Origin: PALSA-693 sp963834725
GTDB lineage: Bacteria > Actinomycetota > Acidimicrobiia > Acidimicrobiales > Palsa-688
Length of the DNA: 64,000 bases
NCBI GenBank assembly: GCA_963834725.1
Contig: CAWICN010000001.1
Span: forward strand, 5,084,001 to 5,148,000
Direction: 5' to 3'
A model generated the notes under the pieces. That model was given only the letters and a program-made list of their open reading frames with translations, was not told the DNA's origin and searched no databases. The number at the start of each line of letters is the position of its first letter. Within the stretch, counting starts at the first letter, position 1. Made by a program: the position numbers and the translations under genes. Of this stretch, positions 53,059 to 61,887 are shown piece by piece.

Positions 53059-53838
53059 TTAGCGCGCAGACGTGGTGGCGCCGGTGCCGAGCCGGTCCGA
53101 CAGGCGAGAGAGCGCAACCGTAATAGGCGCCAGCGCCAAAACGGTGTCGGACAGATGGGTCGCCAGCGCCGCCGCCTCGTCCAGACGCTCGCCCATGAGC
53201 AGCCAGGCGGCGCGGCGATGGGGCGGCCCGATGAACACTCGGTCCGCACCGAACTTCTCGACCAGGTGGCCAAACCCTGATTCGATCGAGCGGTAAAGGT
53301 GACCGACCGTGGCGAAGTCCTGCAGTCTGGGGACGATCTCGTCTTCGCTCATGAGCGGTACCGCCTCGTCTACCGCGGCGAGCCCTTCGGCATCGTCGAG
53401 GTCCATGCCTTCCGGCCGTTCCAGGTACATGAAATGCCGGAGGGCCTGCTCACCGAACGGCAGAAGAGCCAGGCGGACTGACGCAGGGTAATGGCGGGCG
53501 GGCTGGGGGAGGTTGGGCCGTGACAGGTGTGGGGACGCGCCGAGCGCGGTCAGCATGTTGGCCGTCAGGGCGAGGTGGAGCATCTCCTGGCCAGCCACGC
53601 CCAAGACGGTGGACCGCCAGCGCTGGATCGCGTCCAGCTGGTCCTCGCTGATGCCGTCGTCGACACGGTCCTTGAGGCTGAACGCGGCGAAGGGGTATTC
53701 GCACATGAGGCCATGCTCCACCTCAGCCGCCTCGCAGATCATGTAGATGAGCGCCTCGCGATGCTCGATCACGAGGCGAGGCTCGGCTGTCGTCGGCCTG
53801 GAGCGACGGGTCTGTACGACATGGGAGAGCGTCACCAT
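53059..53838 (-). CDS. Ferritin-like protein (VioB/iminophenyl-pyruvate-dimer-synthase type)
   Basis: 259 residues. LIYMICEAAEVEHGLMCEYP and STVLGVAGQEMLHLALTANM give the E..E.H metal-ligand helices of ferritin-like folds, followed by NMLTALGASPHLSRPNLPQP, a block of the VioB-type family. ATG at 53838 is preceded by GAGGAGG. GTG directly after is an alternative. The open frame upstream lacks homology. It is probably a di-iron protein of unknown substrate; no violacein-type genes surround it. Confidence 0.75.
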   Translation of the reverse strand: MVTLSHVVQTRRSRPTTAEPRLVIEHREALIYMICEAAEVEHGLMCEYPFAAFSLKDRVDDGISEDQLDAIQRWRSTVLGVAGQEMLHLALTANMLTALGASPHLSRPNLPQPARHYPASVRLALLPFGEQALRHFMYLERPEGMDLDDAEGLAAVDEAVPLMSEDEIVPRLQDFATVGHLYRSIESGFGHLVEKFGADRVFIGPPHRRAAWLLMGERLDEAAALATHLSDTVLALAPITVALSRLSDRLGTGATTSAR

Positions 53839-54051
53839 TCCTCCTCGATTGCTGCGGGCCAGGAGCGCCCGCCGGGCTCGATCGCGGTCTCGATTGCATC
53901 GACCGGGGCTGTTCGGCGACAGGCCGATTACAGGATTACACAGCGGTCGACCGTCACGTGACTGCTTTTTGGTACCGCGTGAGCGCCTCATGTCGCTCGA
54001 AGCGACCCGACCGGACGCCGGTTTCGGCATCATCAACCAGACGCAGTAGGA

Positions 54052-54879
54052 CTACACCTCCACGGCCGTACGATCCGCTTCGAGCAGCGTCTTCAGTTCG
54101 GCCAGGATGCGGGGCCATCCTTGGCCGATGCCTTCGAGGACGGCGCTCCCGGGCTCGAACCCGTCATGGACGACGGTCAGCTTCACCACGTCGTCAACTG
54201 GCTCGATCTCGAAGGTGACCGTGGAGCGGGGCTCTGCGGCGAGTTTGGCGACGTACTCGTCGGTCAATCCGACCTGCCGGCCCACCGCCTCTGCCCACTC
54301 GGGGCTGAAGGTGTGCCAGGTGTAGGAAAGACGTCGCGGGGGATCCGAAACCAGGACCCGCTGGTCCTCGTGGGCAATGAGCACGCCGTTCTGCTCGAGG
54401 GTGTAGGAAGATCCCTCCCGCCAGTCGGTTTGGAAGCTGCACCCCCAATAGCGGCTGGTGAACGCGGGATCGGTGAGCGCCTGCCACAGCCTCCGGGGGC
54501 TGGTCTTGATGTAGGTGGTGTAGACGAACTCGGGTCGTTCCATTTGGGGCTCCTCCAGGGCTTGTTTGAGGTCCGCCAGGGCGCGGACCCGTTGTTGGTG
54601 GTACCGGCTGATCCAGCGATCGGCTATCTCGGCGATGGGCCCGGCGTTGAGGTAGTGCAGCTTCTCGCGGCCCCTCCAGACGGTGGTGACCAGGTTGGCC
54701 TGCTCCAGGACGGCGAGGTGCTTGCTGACCGACTGGCGGGCCAGGGCCAGCCCGGTGCACAGCTCGCGCAGCGTCTGCCCGTTGTGGGCGTTCAACCGGT
54801 CGAGGAGCAGGCGCCGGCTTGGATCGGCCAGCGCCCTGAACACCGGGTCCATCGTCTTGCGCATCGAACGTGCAGCCAT
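54052..54879 (-). CDS. ArsR-HTH / SRPBCC (AHSA1) fusion regulator
   Basis: 275 residues. The N-terminal ArsR winged helix (PVFRALADPSRRLLLDRLNA, LCTGLALARQSVSKHLAVLE, GREKLHYLNAGPIAEIADRW) is joined to a START/SRPBCC domain (VYTTYIKTSPRRLWQALTDP, RYWGCSFQTDWREGSSYTLE, VVHDGFEPGSAVLEGIGQGW). In other bacteria these are usually two adjacent genes; one-protein fusions suggest direct ligand sensing by the regulator. A dyad lies 17-36 bases upstream. Start chosen at ATG 54879. Confidence 0.88.
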   Translation of the reverse strand: MAARSMRKTMDPVFRALADPSRRLLLDRLNAHNGQTLRELCTGLALARQSVSKHLAVLEQANLVTTVWRGREKLHYLNAGPIAEIADRWISRYHQQRVRALADLKQALEEPQMERPEFVYTTYIKTSPRRLWQALTDPAFTSRYWGCSFQTDWREGSSYTLEQNGVLIAHEDQRVLVSDPPRRLSYTWHTFSPEWAEAVGRQVGLTDEYVAKLAAEPRSTVTFEIEPVDDVVKLTVVHDGFEPGSAVLEGIGQGWPRILAELKTLLEADRTAVEV

Positions 54880-54895
54880 AGGGTTACCTAAATAT

Positions 54896-54915
54896 ATGCA
54901 GCTATATGGCTGCAT
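54896..54915. promoter_or_regulatory. Dyad operator upstream of the ArsR-SRPBCC gene
   Basis: Inverted repeat ATGCAGC (54896-54902) and GCTGCAT (54909-54915) with a 6-base spacer, in AT-rich surroundings just before the start codon. It is a likely autoregulatory ArsR-type site. Confidence 0.65.
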
Positions 54916-55040
54916 GTCAACCACCCGTGGAGGGGCTGGCCCCGCTCCCGCCCGGCCGAACCGCGGTTGGTCGGAGCGACCGATCCCCGTCGGGGACTCA
55001 GGGCCGGATCACCGGCTATGGAGGCAGGCCGCCGGACGGC

Positions 55041-55970
55041 TCAGGTCGGCCCGGCCGCGATGAGCCGTGACTCGTCGGCACCGGCGCCGAACACGAGCGG
55101 AGAGCTGATGTCGTTGATCTCGGTCAGGTGGTCCCGGATGTCCTCGGCCGATGCGATGCTGTCGGCGGACCACCAGCCGGGGGCTGACACCGGGACCACC
55201 CGGGCGTAGCGGCCGCCGCCGGCGGAGAAGATGGCGCCGGACAGTTCGCACTCCTCCGAGGCCAGGTACACGACCATCGGCGCAACCGCGTCCGCCGACA
55301 TCCGCCGGGCGACGTCACGCTCGGTCGGCGGCGCCGACGCGGCGTGGGCGGCCATCCGGGTCGACTCGGCGACCGGCGCCACGACGTTGGAGCGGATGTT
55401 GTGCCGGGCGCCCTCGATGGCGATCACGTTCGACAACCCGATCAGGGCTGCCTTCGCGGTGCCGTAGGCGGCGGCTCCCGGCAGGCCGAAGAGGCCGGCC
55501 ATCGAGGAGATCAGCACGAACCGGCCGTACTGCCGCTCGCGCATCGTGGGCCAGGCCGCGTGGGCCAGGTAGAACGCGCCTTTGACGTGGACGTCGAGAT
55601 GGGCGTCGAGATCCTCGGGCGGGACGCGGGCTACGCTGCGCCCCCGCAGGATCCCGGCGTTGGACACCACCACGTCCACCTGTCCGAACATTGAGAGGGC
55701 CTGGTCGACGATGGAGTCGACGCCCTCCGGGTCGGTCACCGACTCGTAGGACGCGACCGCCTGACCGCCGGCCGACTCGATACGCGCCACGACGTCGTCC
55801 GCCGGCGCCCGATCGTGGTCGCGTCCCTCGACTGTCGCGCCAAGGTCATTTACTACGACCGATGCTCCCCGGCGGGCGAGCTCCAGCGCGTAGGCGCGCC
55901 CCAGGCCGCGGCCCGCCCCGGTGACGATCGCCGTCCGGCCGTCGAATCGAATGTCGGTCATGGCGGTCAC
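55041..55970 (-). CDS. Short-chain dehydrogenase/reductase (HSD17B4-like)
   Basis: 309 residues. TGAGRGLG cofactor motif near residue 17, NAG at VVVSNAGILRG, the catalytic Ser in ISSMAGLFGLPGAAAYGTAK and YxxxK in the same block. The NDLGATVEGRD stretch after the first strands resembles the peroxisomal-type hydroxyacyl-CoA dehydrogenase branch. MTDIRF at 55961 is an alternative start. It lies 89 bases before a Baeyer-Villiger-type monooxygenase on the same strand, suggesting a shared catabolic pathway. Confidence 0.85.
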   Translation of the reverse strand: MTAMTDIRFDGRTAIVTGAGRGLGRAYALELARRGASVVVNDLGATVEGRDHDRAPADDVVARIESAGGQAVASYESVTDPEGVDSIVDQALSMFGQVDVVVSNAGILRGRSVARVPPEDLDAHLDVHVKGAFYLAHAAWPTMRERQYGRFVLISSMAGLFGLPGAAAYGTAKAALIGLSNVIAIEGARHNIRSNVVAPVAESTRMAAHAASAPPTERDVARRMSADAVAPMVVYLASEECELSGAIFSAGGGRYARVVPVSAPGWWSADSIASAEDIRDHLTEINDISSPLVFGAGADESRLIAAGPT

Positions 55971-56059
55971 CCTACGCGGGCTCGGGGCGGGGACTCACGT
56001 GCGGAGTACGGGAACGGCATCATCCCCGACGGTCGCACCGGCCGGCGATCGGCGTCCGC

Positions 56060-58066
56060 CTACTCGACCACCAGGTCGTGGCCGAACCAGGGCCGGACCG
56101 CCGCCCGGGATTCGACGAGGTGCTCGTCGATCGGCGGCATCTGATCGTCGGGCGGAGGTGCCGCAGGGTTTCGGAGCCAGTGCCACAGGAGCCGGGCGTC
56201 CAGCGGACCGTTGGTCGCCGACCGGCCGTGCTCGTTTTGGTAGTAGTTGTTTGCCCGCGGGTCGACGTACACCCGGAGGGCCTCCGCCTCGTCGACCTCC
56301 CGGTTGTAGCGCCAGTACCCGTCAAGGGTGGCGTCCACCGAGCGCTTGCCCTCGTTGATCAGTCCCGCGATGCACCCGAGGGCGAAGCGGGTGACCATCT
56401 CCTCTATATCGACGATCTGCAGCCCGCCGACCTGGTTGGTGTTGGGGCCGTAGAGCATGAAGAGGTTGGGGAAGCCGGGGAGCATGGTGCCGAGGTAGGC
56501 CCGGGCACCGTCGGGCGCCCACAGGTCCTCCATCCGGATGCCGTCGCGCCCGCGGACATCCATGGGCCACAGGTAGTCGTTGGCCTTGAACCCGGTGGCC
56601 AGCACGATGACATCCAGGTCGACATGCGTGCCGTCCTCGAGTTCGATTCCGGTGGACGTGATCCGTCGGATCTCTGTGGTTACCAGGGTGACGTCGTCGC
56701 GGAGGAGGGCGTCATAGACGCTGTAGTCCCGGTCGACGAGTACGGGCCGCGAGGACATGGGCGGAGCGACCGGGAGCATCTTCTCCATGAGATCGGGCCG
56801 GTCCCCGAACTTCGACTCCATGAAAGCGATGCGCTGCTCGCGGATTTGCTTGTTGAGCGGGCTGACCGTATGCGGGTCGTGGAAGTCCGGGTCGACCCCG
56901 AAGGCGGCGATCATCGAGGTCGGGTGGTAGCGCCAGCTCGTTTGGAAACGAACGAAATTGGTGTGATAAGGCAGGTTGCGGTCAAGCCAGTTGATCTGCG
57001 GCGGGAACGGGGCCAGATAGCCGGGGACGTCGAATACCCAGCTCGGAGTCCGCTGGAACACGTAGGTGTGCGCGGCGTCGCGTACCACCTCAGGGATCAG
57101 CTGGTATCCAGTGCACCCGCTGCCAATGACGGCGACCCGCCGCCCGATGAGATCGAGGTCCGACGGCCAGCGGGCGGTATGGAACGCCGGGCCGCCAAAC
57201 TCGTCCAGCCCGGGGATGCTCGCCACGTTCGGCCGGGCGAGGAAGCCGACGCCGCTGATCACGGCGTTGGCGCGGCACACACGCGTTCCGTCCGGATGCC
57301 GGGCCGTGACCTCCCACACCTTCTCGGCGTCATCCCAGATCAGCGACGTGACCTCGGTGTGGAACTCGATGTGCCGGCGCACGTCGAACTCGTCGGCGAC
57401 CCAATTGAAGTACTTCTCGTTCTCACTCTGCGGGCAGAACGGGTTCGGGTATTGAAAGTCGACGCCGTAGGTGTGGGTGTAGTTGCGGCTCGGGGAGTCA
57501 ACCCGCGCTCCGGGGTAGCGGTTCTCGTACCACGTGCCGCCCACCCCGGAGTTCTTCTCCAGCACGGTGAATGGAATGCCCGCATGCTCGAGCTGCACCG
57601 CGGCATTGAGCCCCGCCATGCCGGCTCCTATCACGACGACCGAGAAGCTCTCCAGGGCTTCAGCGGCCGGTGGCTTCGTCCACTCGAGGGACCGGGCCCA
57701 CGGGTCGATAGCCAGCTCCTCTAGCCACATGTCCAGCTCGGCGGCCGGCACCTCGGTGCCAGCGGCCAGGGACAGACTCCGGGGCAGCCGATCCTGCGGG
57801 CCGATCGGGATGTCGTCGGCCCCGCTGTCCCGGTATGCTTTCAGGAAGTCGGCGGCCTTGGACCGGATCAGCTCCACATCGGCCGGATCCGTCACGGCCG
57901 CGACCTGGACGAACCCGGCCCCGAAAGTCCCGACCGACACCGACGCCAGGCTCTCGTCGCCGGTCAGCTGGTAGAGGATCCCGCGCAGCACCAGTGGGTC
58001 GGCGTACTGGACGGCGTCCTCGATGGTCGCGTCGCTGGCCTCGAGCAGTTCCGGGCGCTTCGCCAT
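56060..58066 (-). CDS. Flavin monooxygenase, Baeyer-Villiger type
   Basis: 668 residues from ATG 58066; 70 further codons upstream are open but lack homology. The FAD motif GAGMAG lies near 147-152, the type I fingerprint FGGPAFHTARWP near 300 (FxGxxxHxxxWP), and the NADPH motif VAVIGSGCTGYQL near 322. An N-terminal ~130-residue extension (KRPELLEASDATIEDAVQYA) is as in long BVMO homologues. The enzyme would oxidise a ketone to ester. Next to an SDR, a thioesterase and a nitronate-monooxygenase remnant, this suggests a lipid or terpenoid/steroid breakdown setting. Confidence 0.88.
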   Translation of the reverse strand: MAKRPELLEASDATIEDAVQYADPLVLRGILYQLTGDESLASVSVGTFGAGFVQVAAVTDPADVELIRSKAADFLKAYRDSGADDIPIGPQDRLPRSLSLAAGTEVPAAELDMWLEELAIDPWARSLEWTKPPAAEALESFSVVVIGAGMAGLNAAVQLEHAGIPFTVLEKNSGVGGTWYENRYPGARVDSPSRNYTHTYGVDFQYPNPFCPQSENEKYFNWVADEFDVRRHIEFHTEVTSLIWDDAEKVWEVTARHPDGTRVCRANAVISGVGFLARPNVASIPGLDEFGGPAFHTARWPSDLDLIGRRVAVIGSGCTGYQLIPEVVRDAAHTYVFQRTPSWVFDVPGYLAPFPPQINWLDRNLPYHTNFVRFQTSWRYHPTSMIAAFGVDPDFHDPHTVSPLNKQIREQRIAFMESKFGDRPDLMEKMLPVAPPMSSRPVLVDRDYSVYDALLRDDVTLVTTEIRRITSTGIELEDGTHVDLDVIVLATGFKANDYLWPMDVRGRDGIRMEDLWAPDGARAYLGTMLPGFPNLFMLYGPNTNQVGGLQIVDIEEMVTRFALGCIAGLINEGKRSVDATLDGYWRYNREVDEAEALRVYVDPRANNYYQNEHGRSATNGPLDARLLWHWLRNPAAPPPDDQMPPIDEHLVESRAAVRPWFGHDLVVE

Positions 58067-58340
58067 TTGTCCTGGCACCTCCGTCGAGTCGAGCCGCCCT
58101 GCTTTTGTCGTTACGGCAAACTGGCATCGGCCCGAGCTCCGGTGGAACCCGGTCCGGACCCTCTTCTCTTGCCGCCTCTCCTTTGCCGGCGGACGGGCGG
58201 AAGCCCGCTGGCGTTGCGAGGGTACCGTTAGCGTGATCGGGGCGGCAAGCAGAGGACGGGTTGGACGACTGGTCAAACGAAAAGCCTCGGCCCAGGGGGG
58301 ACGTATGCTGCCGTCCAGCCGGCCGGACGCCTCGCCGGTC

Positions 58341-58800
58341 TCAAACTCCGGCGGGGGCGCGGGCCGGCAGCATGCGGGCGAGCCGCTCGATCTCCCGCCA
58401 GAACACTGTCACCGTCTCCTCAATGATCTCGGCCACCGGCTTGATGGCGGAGATCAGCGTCGCCGACTCGCCGCACCCCACCATGGCCCTATCCGTGCGG
58501 CCGTGCTCGAACAGCTCCATCACCGGTCCGGCATACGGGTTCCCTTTCGGATCGATGTCGCCCCGAGCAACCGCCTCGCTGAACTCATTGTGCACCACCC
58601 GCATCCTGATGCCCTTCTTGACCGGCTCCAGGTTGAGGGTGGCATCGCAGTCGGCGATGGCCTGCTTGAAGTTGGCATGCACGGGGCTCTCCACCGAGCT
58701 GATAAAGCGGGTGCCCATGACCACCCCTTCGGCGCCGAGTGCGAATGTACCGGCCATGCCGTAGCCGTCGGTGATGCCGCCGCCGGCGAAACGTTCAGCC
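58341..58800 (-). pseudogene. C-terminal remnant of nitronate monooxygenase
   Basis: The frame has FAGGGITDGYGMAGTFALGA, EGVVMGTRFISSVESPVHAN, FKQAIADCDATLNLEPVKK and EIIEETVTVFWREIERLARM to the natural stop. This is the last third of a nitronate monooxygenase/2-nitropropane dioxygenase (FMN-binding GG and GTRF motifs). The N-terminal two thirds are missing: just upstream the frame becomes a shadow of the next gene. A deletion has placed the end of another gene here. Confidence 0.75.
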
Positions 58801-59340
58801 GGCGACGATCGTGGCGGCCAGCGCCATCCGATGGTCCTTGGTCCACGGTGGTCCCATCGTTGCCCGGGGCCCGTAGAGCACCTCGTCGGCCCGCTCACCA
58901 AGGATTTCGGCTGCCTGCGCTTCGACGTACTTCGCGTCGAAGAGATGGACCTCCCAGCCGCGAGCCCGAGCACAGTCGGCCAGAACCTCCCGGTACATGA
59001 TCGAGTCTGCTTGGGCCTCATACGGCGTGCGTCGCTGGATGGCCATGTCCCCCGGGAACTCGAGCGGCCAGGCCCGCAGCGACATGGAGACGATCGGTTC
59101 GGTCAGGGCGGCGGCGAGGTCGTCCAGCGACGCCGATGTGGTCCGGACCGCCGATGCTCGTACCTCCGCGACCATCGTCGCAGTGGCGTCGTCGTCGAGA
59201 GGTTTGGCGTCATGGTGGATTGGTGCTGCGGGCACGCCGGGTTCGACCAGCTCGATGCGCCGGCGATCCAAGACCACGTGGTCGGCCGACGCCGTGACAG
59301 CCACGGCCCAGCCGAAGTGATGGGCTATCCCCAGGCGCAC
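58795..59340 (-). CDS. Conserved hypothetical protein (~181 aa)
   Basis: From GTG 59340: RLGIAHHFGWAVAVTASADH, VVLDRRRIELVEPGVPAAPI, HHDAKPLDDDATATMVAEVR and ARARGWEVHLFDAKYVEAQA, ending AATIVAG. It looks like a small actinobacterial family with an HH...H and D-rich core, no signal peptide. Function unknown. The frame is open another 374 codons upstream, but that is antisense to the thioesterase gene. The stop overlaps the nitronate-monooxygenase remnant. Confidence 0.65.
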   Translation of the reverse strand: MRLGIAHHFGWAVAVTASADHVVLDRRRIELVEPGVPAAPIHHDAKPLDDDATATMVAEVRASAVRTTSASLDDLAAALTEPIVSMSLRAWPLEFPGDMAIQRRTPYEAQADSIMYREVLADCARARGWEVHLFDAKYVEAQAAEILGERADEVLYGPRATMGPPWTKDHRMALAATIVAG

Positions 59341-59490
59341 GCCTCGAGTATCCCGCGTCCCGGCGCAGCGTGCTCCAATCACCGCCTGCCGGTCGCTCTG
59401 GCGACTTGCCTTGACAGTGCCGACCCGGGTTTGCCAGCATCCGCCTCCGGTCGTCGGGTCGTACCGGCGGCCTGGGAATGAGAGGTAGCA

Positions 59491-60360
59491 GTGTCGAGCG
59501 AAGCCGATCCGACCAGGGCTCGAGGATTCTTCTTTCGGCGCGACGGAGAGGCGTTTGTTCCGGAGCCGATCAGCCGGGGACCGTGGGGCGATACGCTTCA
59601 CGGCCGCCTGCTGGGAGGGCTCACAGCCCGCGAGGCCGAAGCCTTCCGCGCCGATGATCCTGGGCTGGCCTGCGCCCGGCTGACGATCGACCTGTTCCGG
59701 ACGGCGTGGCTGACCCCGCTCCACATCGACACCCGGGTGGCCCGGCGCGGCGGCAGAATAGCCGTCCTCGACGTGATGATTGAGCAGAACGGCGAAGCGG
59801 TGGGCCACGGCCGGGCCGTCCTGTTGCGGCGCGGAGAGCAACCCGGCGGACCCTTCCGGCCAACCCCGCGCTGGGTTTCGCCCGGACCAGTGGGCGACGG
59901 CAAACCAACCAATCGCAGGATTCCGTTTGCTGCACCGTGGGAGTCCTGGGCGGTCGGAGGGAGTGATTCGATACACGAGGGGGTGTGGATCCGCGACGTC
60001 CACGAGCTTGTCGAGGGGGAGCCTCTGACACCCCTGATCCGCAGCGCCCTGGCGGCGGACCTGGTCAACCCGGTCAGCAACTCCGCTCCGGGGGGACTGT
60101 CCTTTATCAACGCCGACTACACCATCTACCTCGGCCGGGAGCCTCACGGGGAGCAGATCGGGATGCAGCCTTACGGCCACATCAGCGAAGACGGAGTGGC
60201 AGTGGGACAGTGCATCGCCCATGACGTCGACGGACCGTTCGGATACGTGACCGCAACGGCCGTCGCGAACGACATGGCTAGGGCCAGCAGCCGCCGAACG
60301 TCGGAGGAAGTCCCGAGGGGAGCGGATGGCTCGCCTGCAACCGGTCACGGGCGCACCTGA
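59491..60360 (+). CDS. Acyl-CoA-thioesterase-like protein (double hotdog)
   Basis: 289 residues from GTG 59491. Blocks: PISRGPWGDTLHGRLLGGLT, LTIDLFRTAWLTPLHIDTRV, RRGGRIAVLDVMIEQNGEAV and, in the C half, SFINADYTIYLGREPHGEQI with QPYGHISEDGVAVGQCIAHD. The two halves fit the TesB-like double hotdog. It hydrolyses acyl-CoA or related esters. The tail is longer than usual and ends in low-complexity RASSRRTSEEVPRG. Confidence 0.8.
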   Translation: MSSEADPTRARGFFFRRDGEAFVPEPISRGPWGDTLHGRLLGGLTAREAEAFRADDPGLACARLTIDLFRTAWLTPLHIDTRVARRGGRIAVLDVMIEQNGEAVGHGRAVLLRRGEQPGGPFRPTPRWVSPGPVGDGKPTNRRIPFAAPWESWAVGGSDSIHEGVWIRDVHELVEGEPLTPLIRSALAADLVNPVSNSAPGGLSFINADYTIYLGREPHGEQIGMQPYGHISEDGVAVGQCIAHDVDGPFGYVTATAVANDMARASSRRTSEEVPRGADGSPATGHGRT

Positions 60361-60475
60361 CTGTCGGAGCCCGTACTGCAGTTTCAACCAGGTGCACGGC
60401 GCGCCCTGGCCGTCCTTCTGAGGTGAACGGTGCCCGCTTGTCCTTTTGCTGCCGCGAATCATGCCCGGTTGTAGC

Positions 60476-60533
60476 GGGCGGCGCTACAGAAAAGCGGGCA
60501 GCGGGCGGGCGGCGCTACAGAAAAGCGGGCAGC
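60476..60533 (+). repeat. Two-copy tandem repeat, 31-bp period
   Basis: The 27-mer beginning GGGCGGCGCTACAGAAAAGC occurs at 60476-60502 and at 60507-60533 without change, separated by GGGC. It lies between the thioesterase and Clp-N-domain genes, which converge. Confidence 0.85.
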
Positions 60534-60539
60534 CAGCGG

Positions 60540-61355
60540 TCAGCCGGTGGCCTGGTCTCCCTGGTTGAGCCCAATGGCTTTTCTGATGGCATCTCGAAGT
60601 TGGTCGGCGGTCAGCTGCTGTAAGGCGGAGGTGATGTCGTGGTCGCTGATCACCGTCGTGGTCTCGCCGATGGTGATCGCGACGCTCTCGGCGGAGGGTG
60701 TCGCGTCGCTGGTGCCGGCGACCGGGACCCGGGCCACCGCTGTCTGGAGGGCTTCCGCGGTGACGCCGAGAGCGGCGAGGGCCTGAGCGCCCTGGCTCCT
60801 GGAGTCGCCGATCAGGGCCGAGAGCACGTCACCGGTGGTCAGCGGAGTGCGTGGCGCTTGCTGGCGGGCCCGGTCCAGCGCGGATTGGAGGGCGGGGGAC
60901 CGCATCGGGATCGCGAACGTGCCACCGCCGAGCATCGCCAGCAGCCGTTCATGCACCCCGGAGGTCTTGACGCCGAGTAGCCCGTCCAGGGTCTGGCCCC
61001 GGCTTTCCGCTTCACGCTCCAGGCCCAGGAACAGGTGCTCAGTACCGATGTAGTTGTGACCGAGCGCCAACGCCTCGCGGAGGGTCAGCTCCAGGGACTT
61101 CTTGGCCTGGGGACTGAACGGAATCTTGTCCAGCTCGTGGGCCTCGGGCTTGCTTTCGAGGCTTTCGGCCACCCGTTGGCGCAGGCCCGTGCCATCGACG
61201 CCGGCCTGGGCCATGGCCATGGCTGCCATCCCGTCGCCCTCTTTCAGCGCAAAGAGAAGGTGCTCGGGTGCGATCTGGGAATGGCTCATGTCCCGGGCGG
61301 TGTTCTGGGCGAGGACGATGACCCGGCGAGCCCGGTCGGTGAATCGTTGGAACAT
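60540..61355 (-). CDS. Clp N-terminal-domain protein (ClpC-N-like, no ATPase)
   Basis: 271 residues: MFQRFTDRARRVIVLAQNTA, MSHSQIAPEHLLFALKEGDG, and ALGHNYIGTEHLFLGLEREA show the double Clp_N fold that begins ClpC. A second, weaker pair follows: RSPALQSALDRARQQAPRTP with LTTGDVLSALIGDSRSQGAQ. No AAA+ modules follow, so it is a stand-alone adaptor-like protein, perhaps binding substrates or heat-labile proteins. Divergent from an HTH regulator across a perfect palindrome. Confidence 0.85.
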   Translation of the reverse strand: MFQRFTDRARRVIVLAQNTARDMSHSQIAPEHLLFALKEGDGMAAMAMAQAGVDGTGLRQRVAESLESKPEAHELDKIPFSPQAKKSLELTLREALALGHNYIGTEHLFLGLEREAESRGQTLDGLLGVKTSGVHERLLAMLGGGTFAIPMRSPALQSALDRARQQAPRTPLTTGDVLSALIGDSRSQGAQALAALGVTAEALQTAVARVPVAGTSDATPSAESVAITIGETTTVISDHDITSALQQLTADQLRDAIRKAIGLNQGDQATG

Positions 61356-61382
61356 GCCGTCATGTTACACCCCCTGTCAAGC

Positions 61383-61400
61383 CCCTATCAGCTGATAGGG
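61383..61400. promoter_or_regulatory. Perfect 18-bp palindrome between Clp-N and HTH genes
   Basis: CCCTATCAGCTGATAGGG reads the same on both strands. It fills the centre of the 54-bp divergent intergenic region and is the obvious operator for the HTH protein encoded next to it. Confidence 0.8.
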
Positions 61401-61409
61401 TGAGCCGGC

Positions 61410-61790
61410 GTGGGAGCACCGGACGGTGGTGAGGGCAGGGCGGACCGCCCTGCCGGCGATGCCCCCGGCGTCGATTGGGATGACCTGCTCGGCGAGCTGG
61501 CCAACCAGCCCGTCGAGGAAGGCTGGGTCACCCTCGAGGAGGCGGTTGGCGCCACCGGCGTGTCACGGTCGACGCTGCGGTCCTGGTATCGAAGCGGGCG
61601 CATTCCGGCCAGGATGATCGCCGGCATCCATGGGCCCCAACGCATTGTCCCTCTGGCTGCGGTGCTCGACCAGGTCCTCGGTTCGGCCCGATCCCGCCGG
61701 CAACTGGAGCACGCCAGATCGTTCCAGGCAGAGGTCGAGGAGCTGCGCCGGCGAGTCGAGGCCATCGAGCGCCACCTGGGTCTGAGCTGA
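61410..61790 (+). CDS. MerR-like HTH regulator with C-terminal coiled coil
   Basis: 126 residues from GTG 61410. WVTLEEAVGATGVSRSTLRS and WYRSGRIPARMIAGIHGPQR form a winged-helix reading head. ARSFQAEVEELRRRVEAIER is a C-terminal coiled coil for dimerisation. It lies 54 bases from the Clp-N gene start, with the palindrome between. Probably a repressor of that gene and of itself. Confidence 0.8.
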   Translation: MGAPDGGEGRADRPAGDAPGVDWDDLLGELANQPVEEGWVTLEEAVGATGVSRSTLRSWYRSGRIPARMIAGIHGPQRIVPLAAVLDQVLGSARSRRQLEHARSFQAEVEELRRRVEAIERHLGLS

Positions 61791-61887
61791 ATCCCGCGTC
61801 TGCACCGAAGAGGGCGAGGATATCCCCGCCGCACAGGTTCGAGGTAGTGCTAGGACTACTGACACTCTGGCGTCGGGAAGTCACACT

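Noticed and set aside
56078..57724. A 548-codon plus-strand frame
   Set aside because: It is the reverse shadow of the Baeyer-Villiger-type monooxygenase, with low-complexity composition and no family motif.
59341..60462. Upstream extension of the minus-strand frame ending at 58795
   Set aside because: It is antisense to the thioesterase gene. Only the part below 59340 shows independent conservation.
60476..60533. Possible CRISPR array
   Set aside because: Only two adjacent units with a 4-base gap; no spacers and no cas genes.
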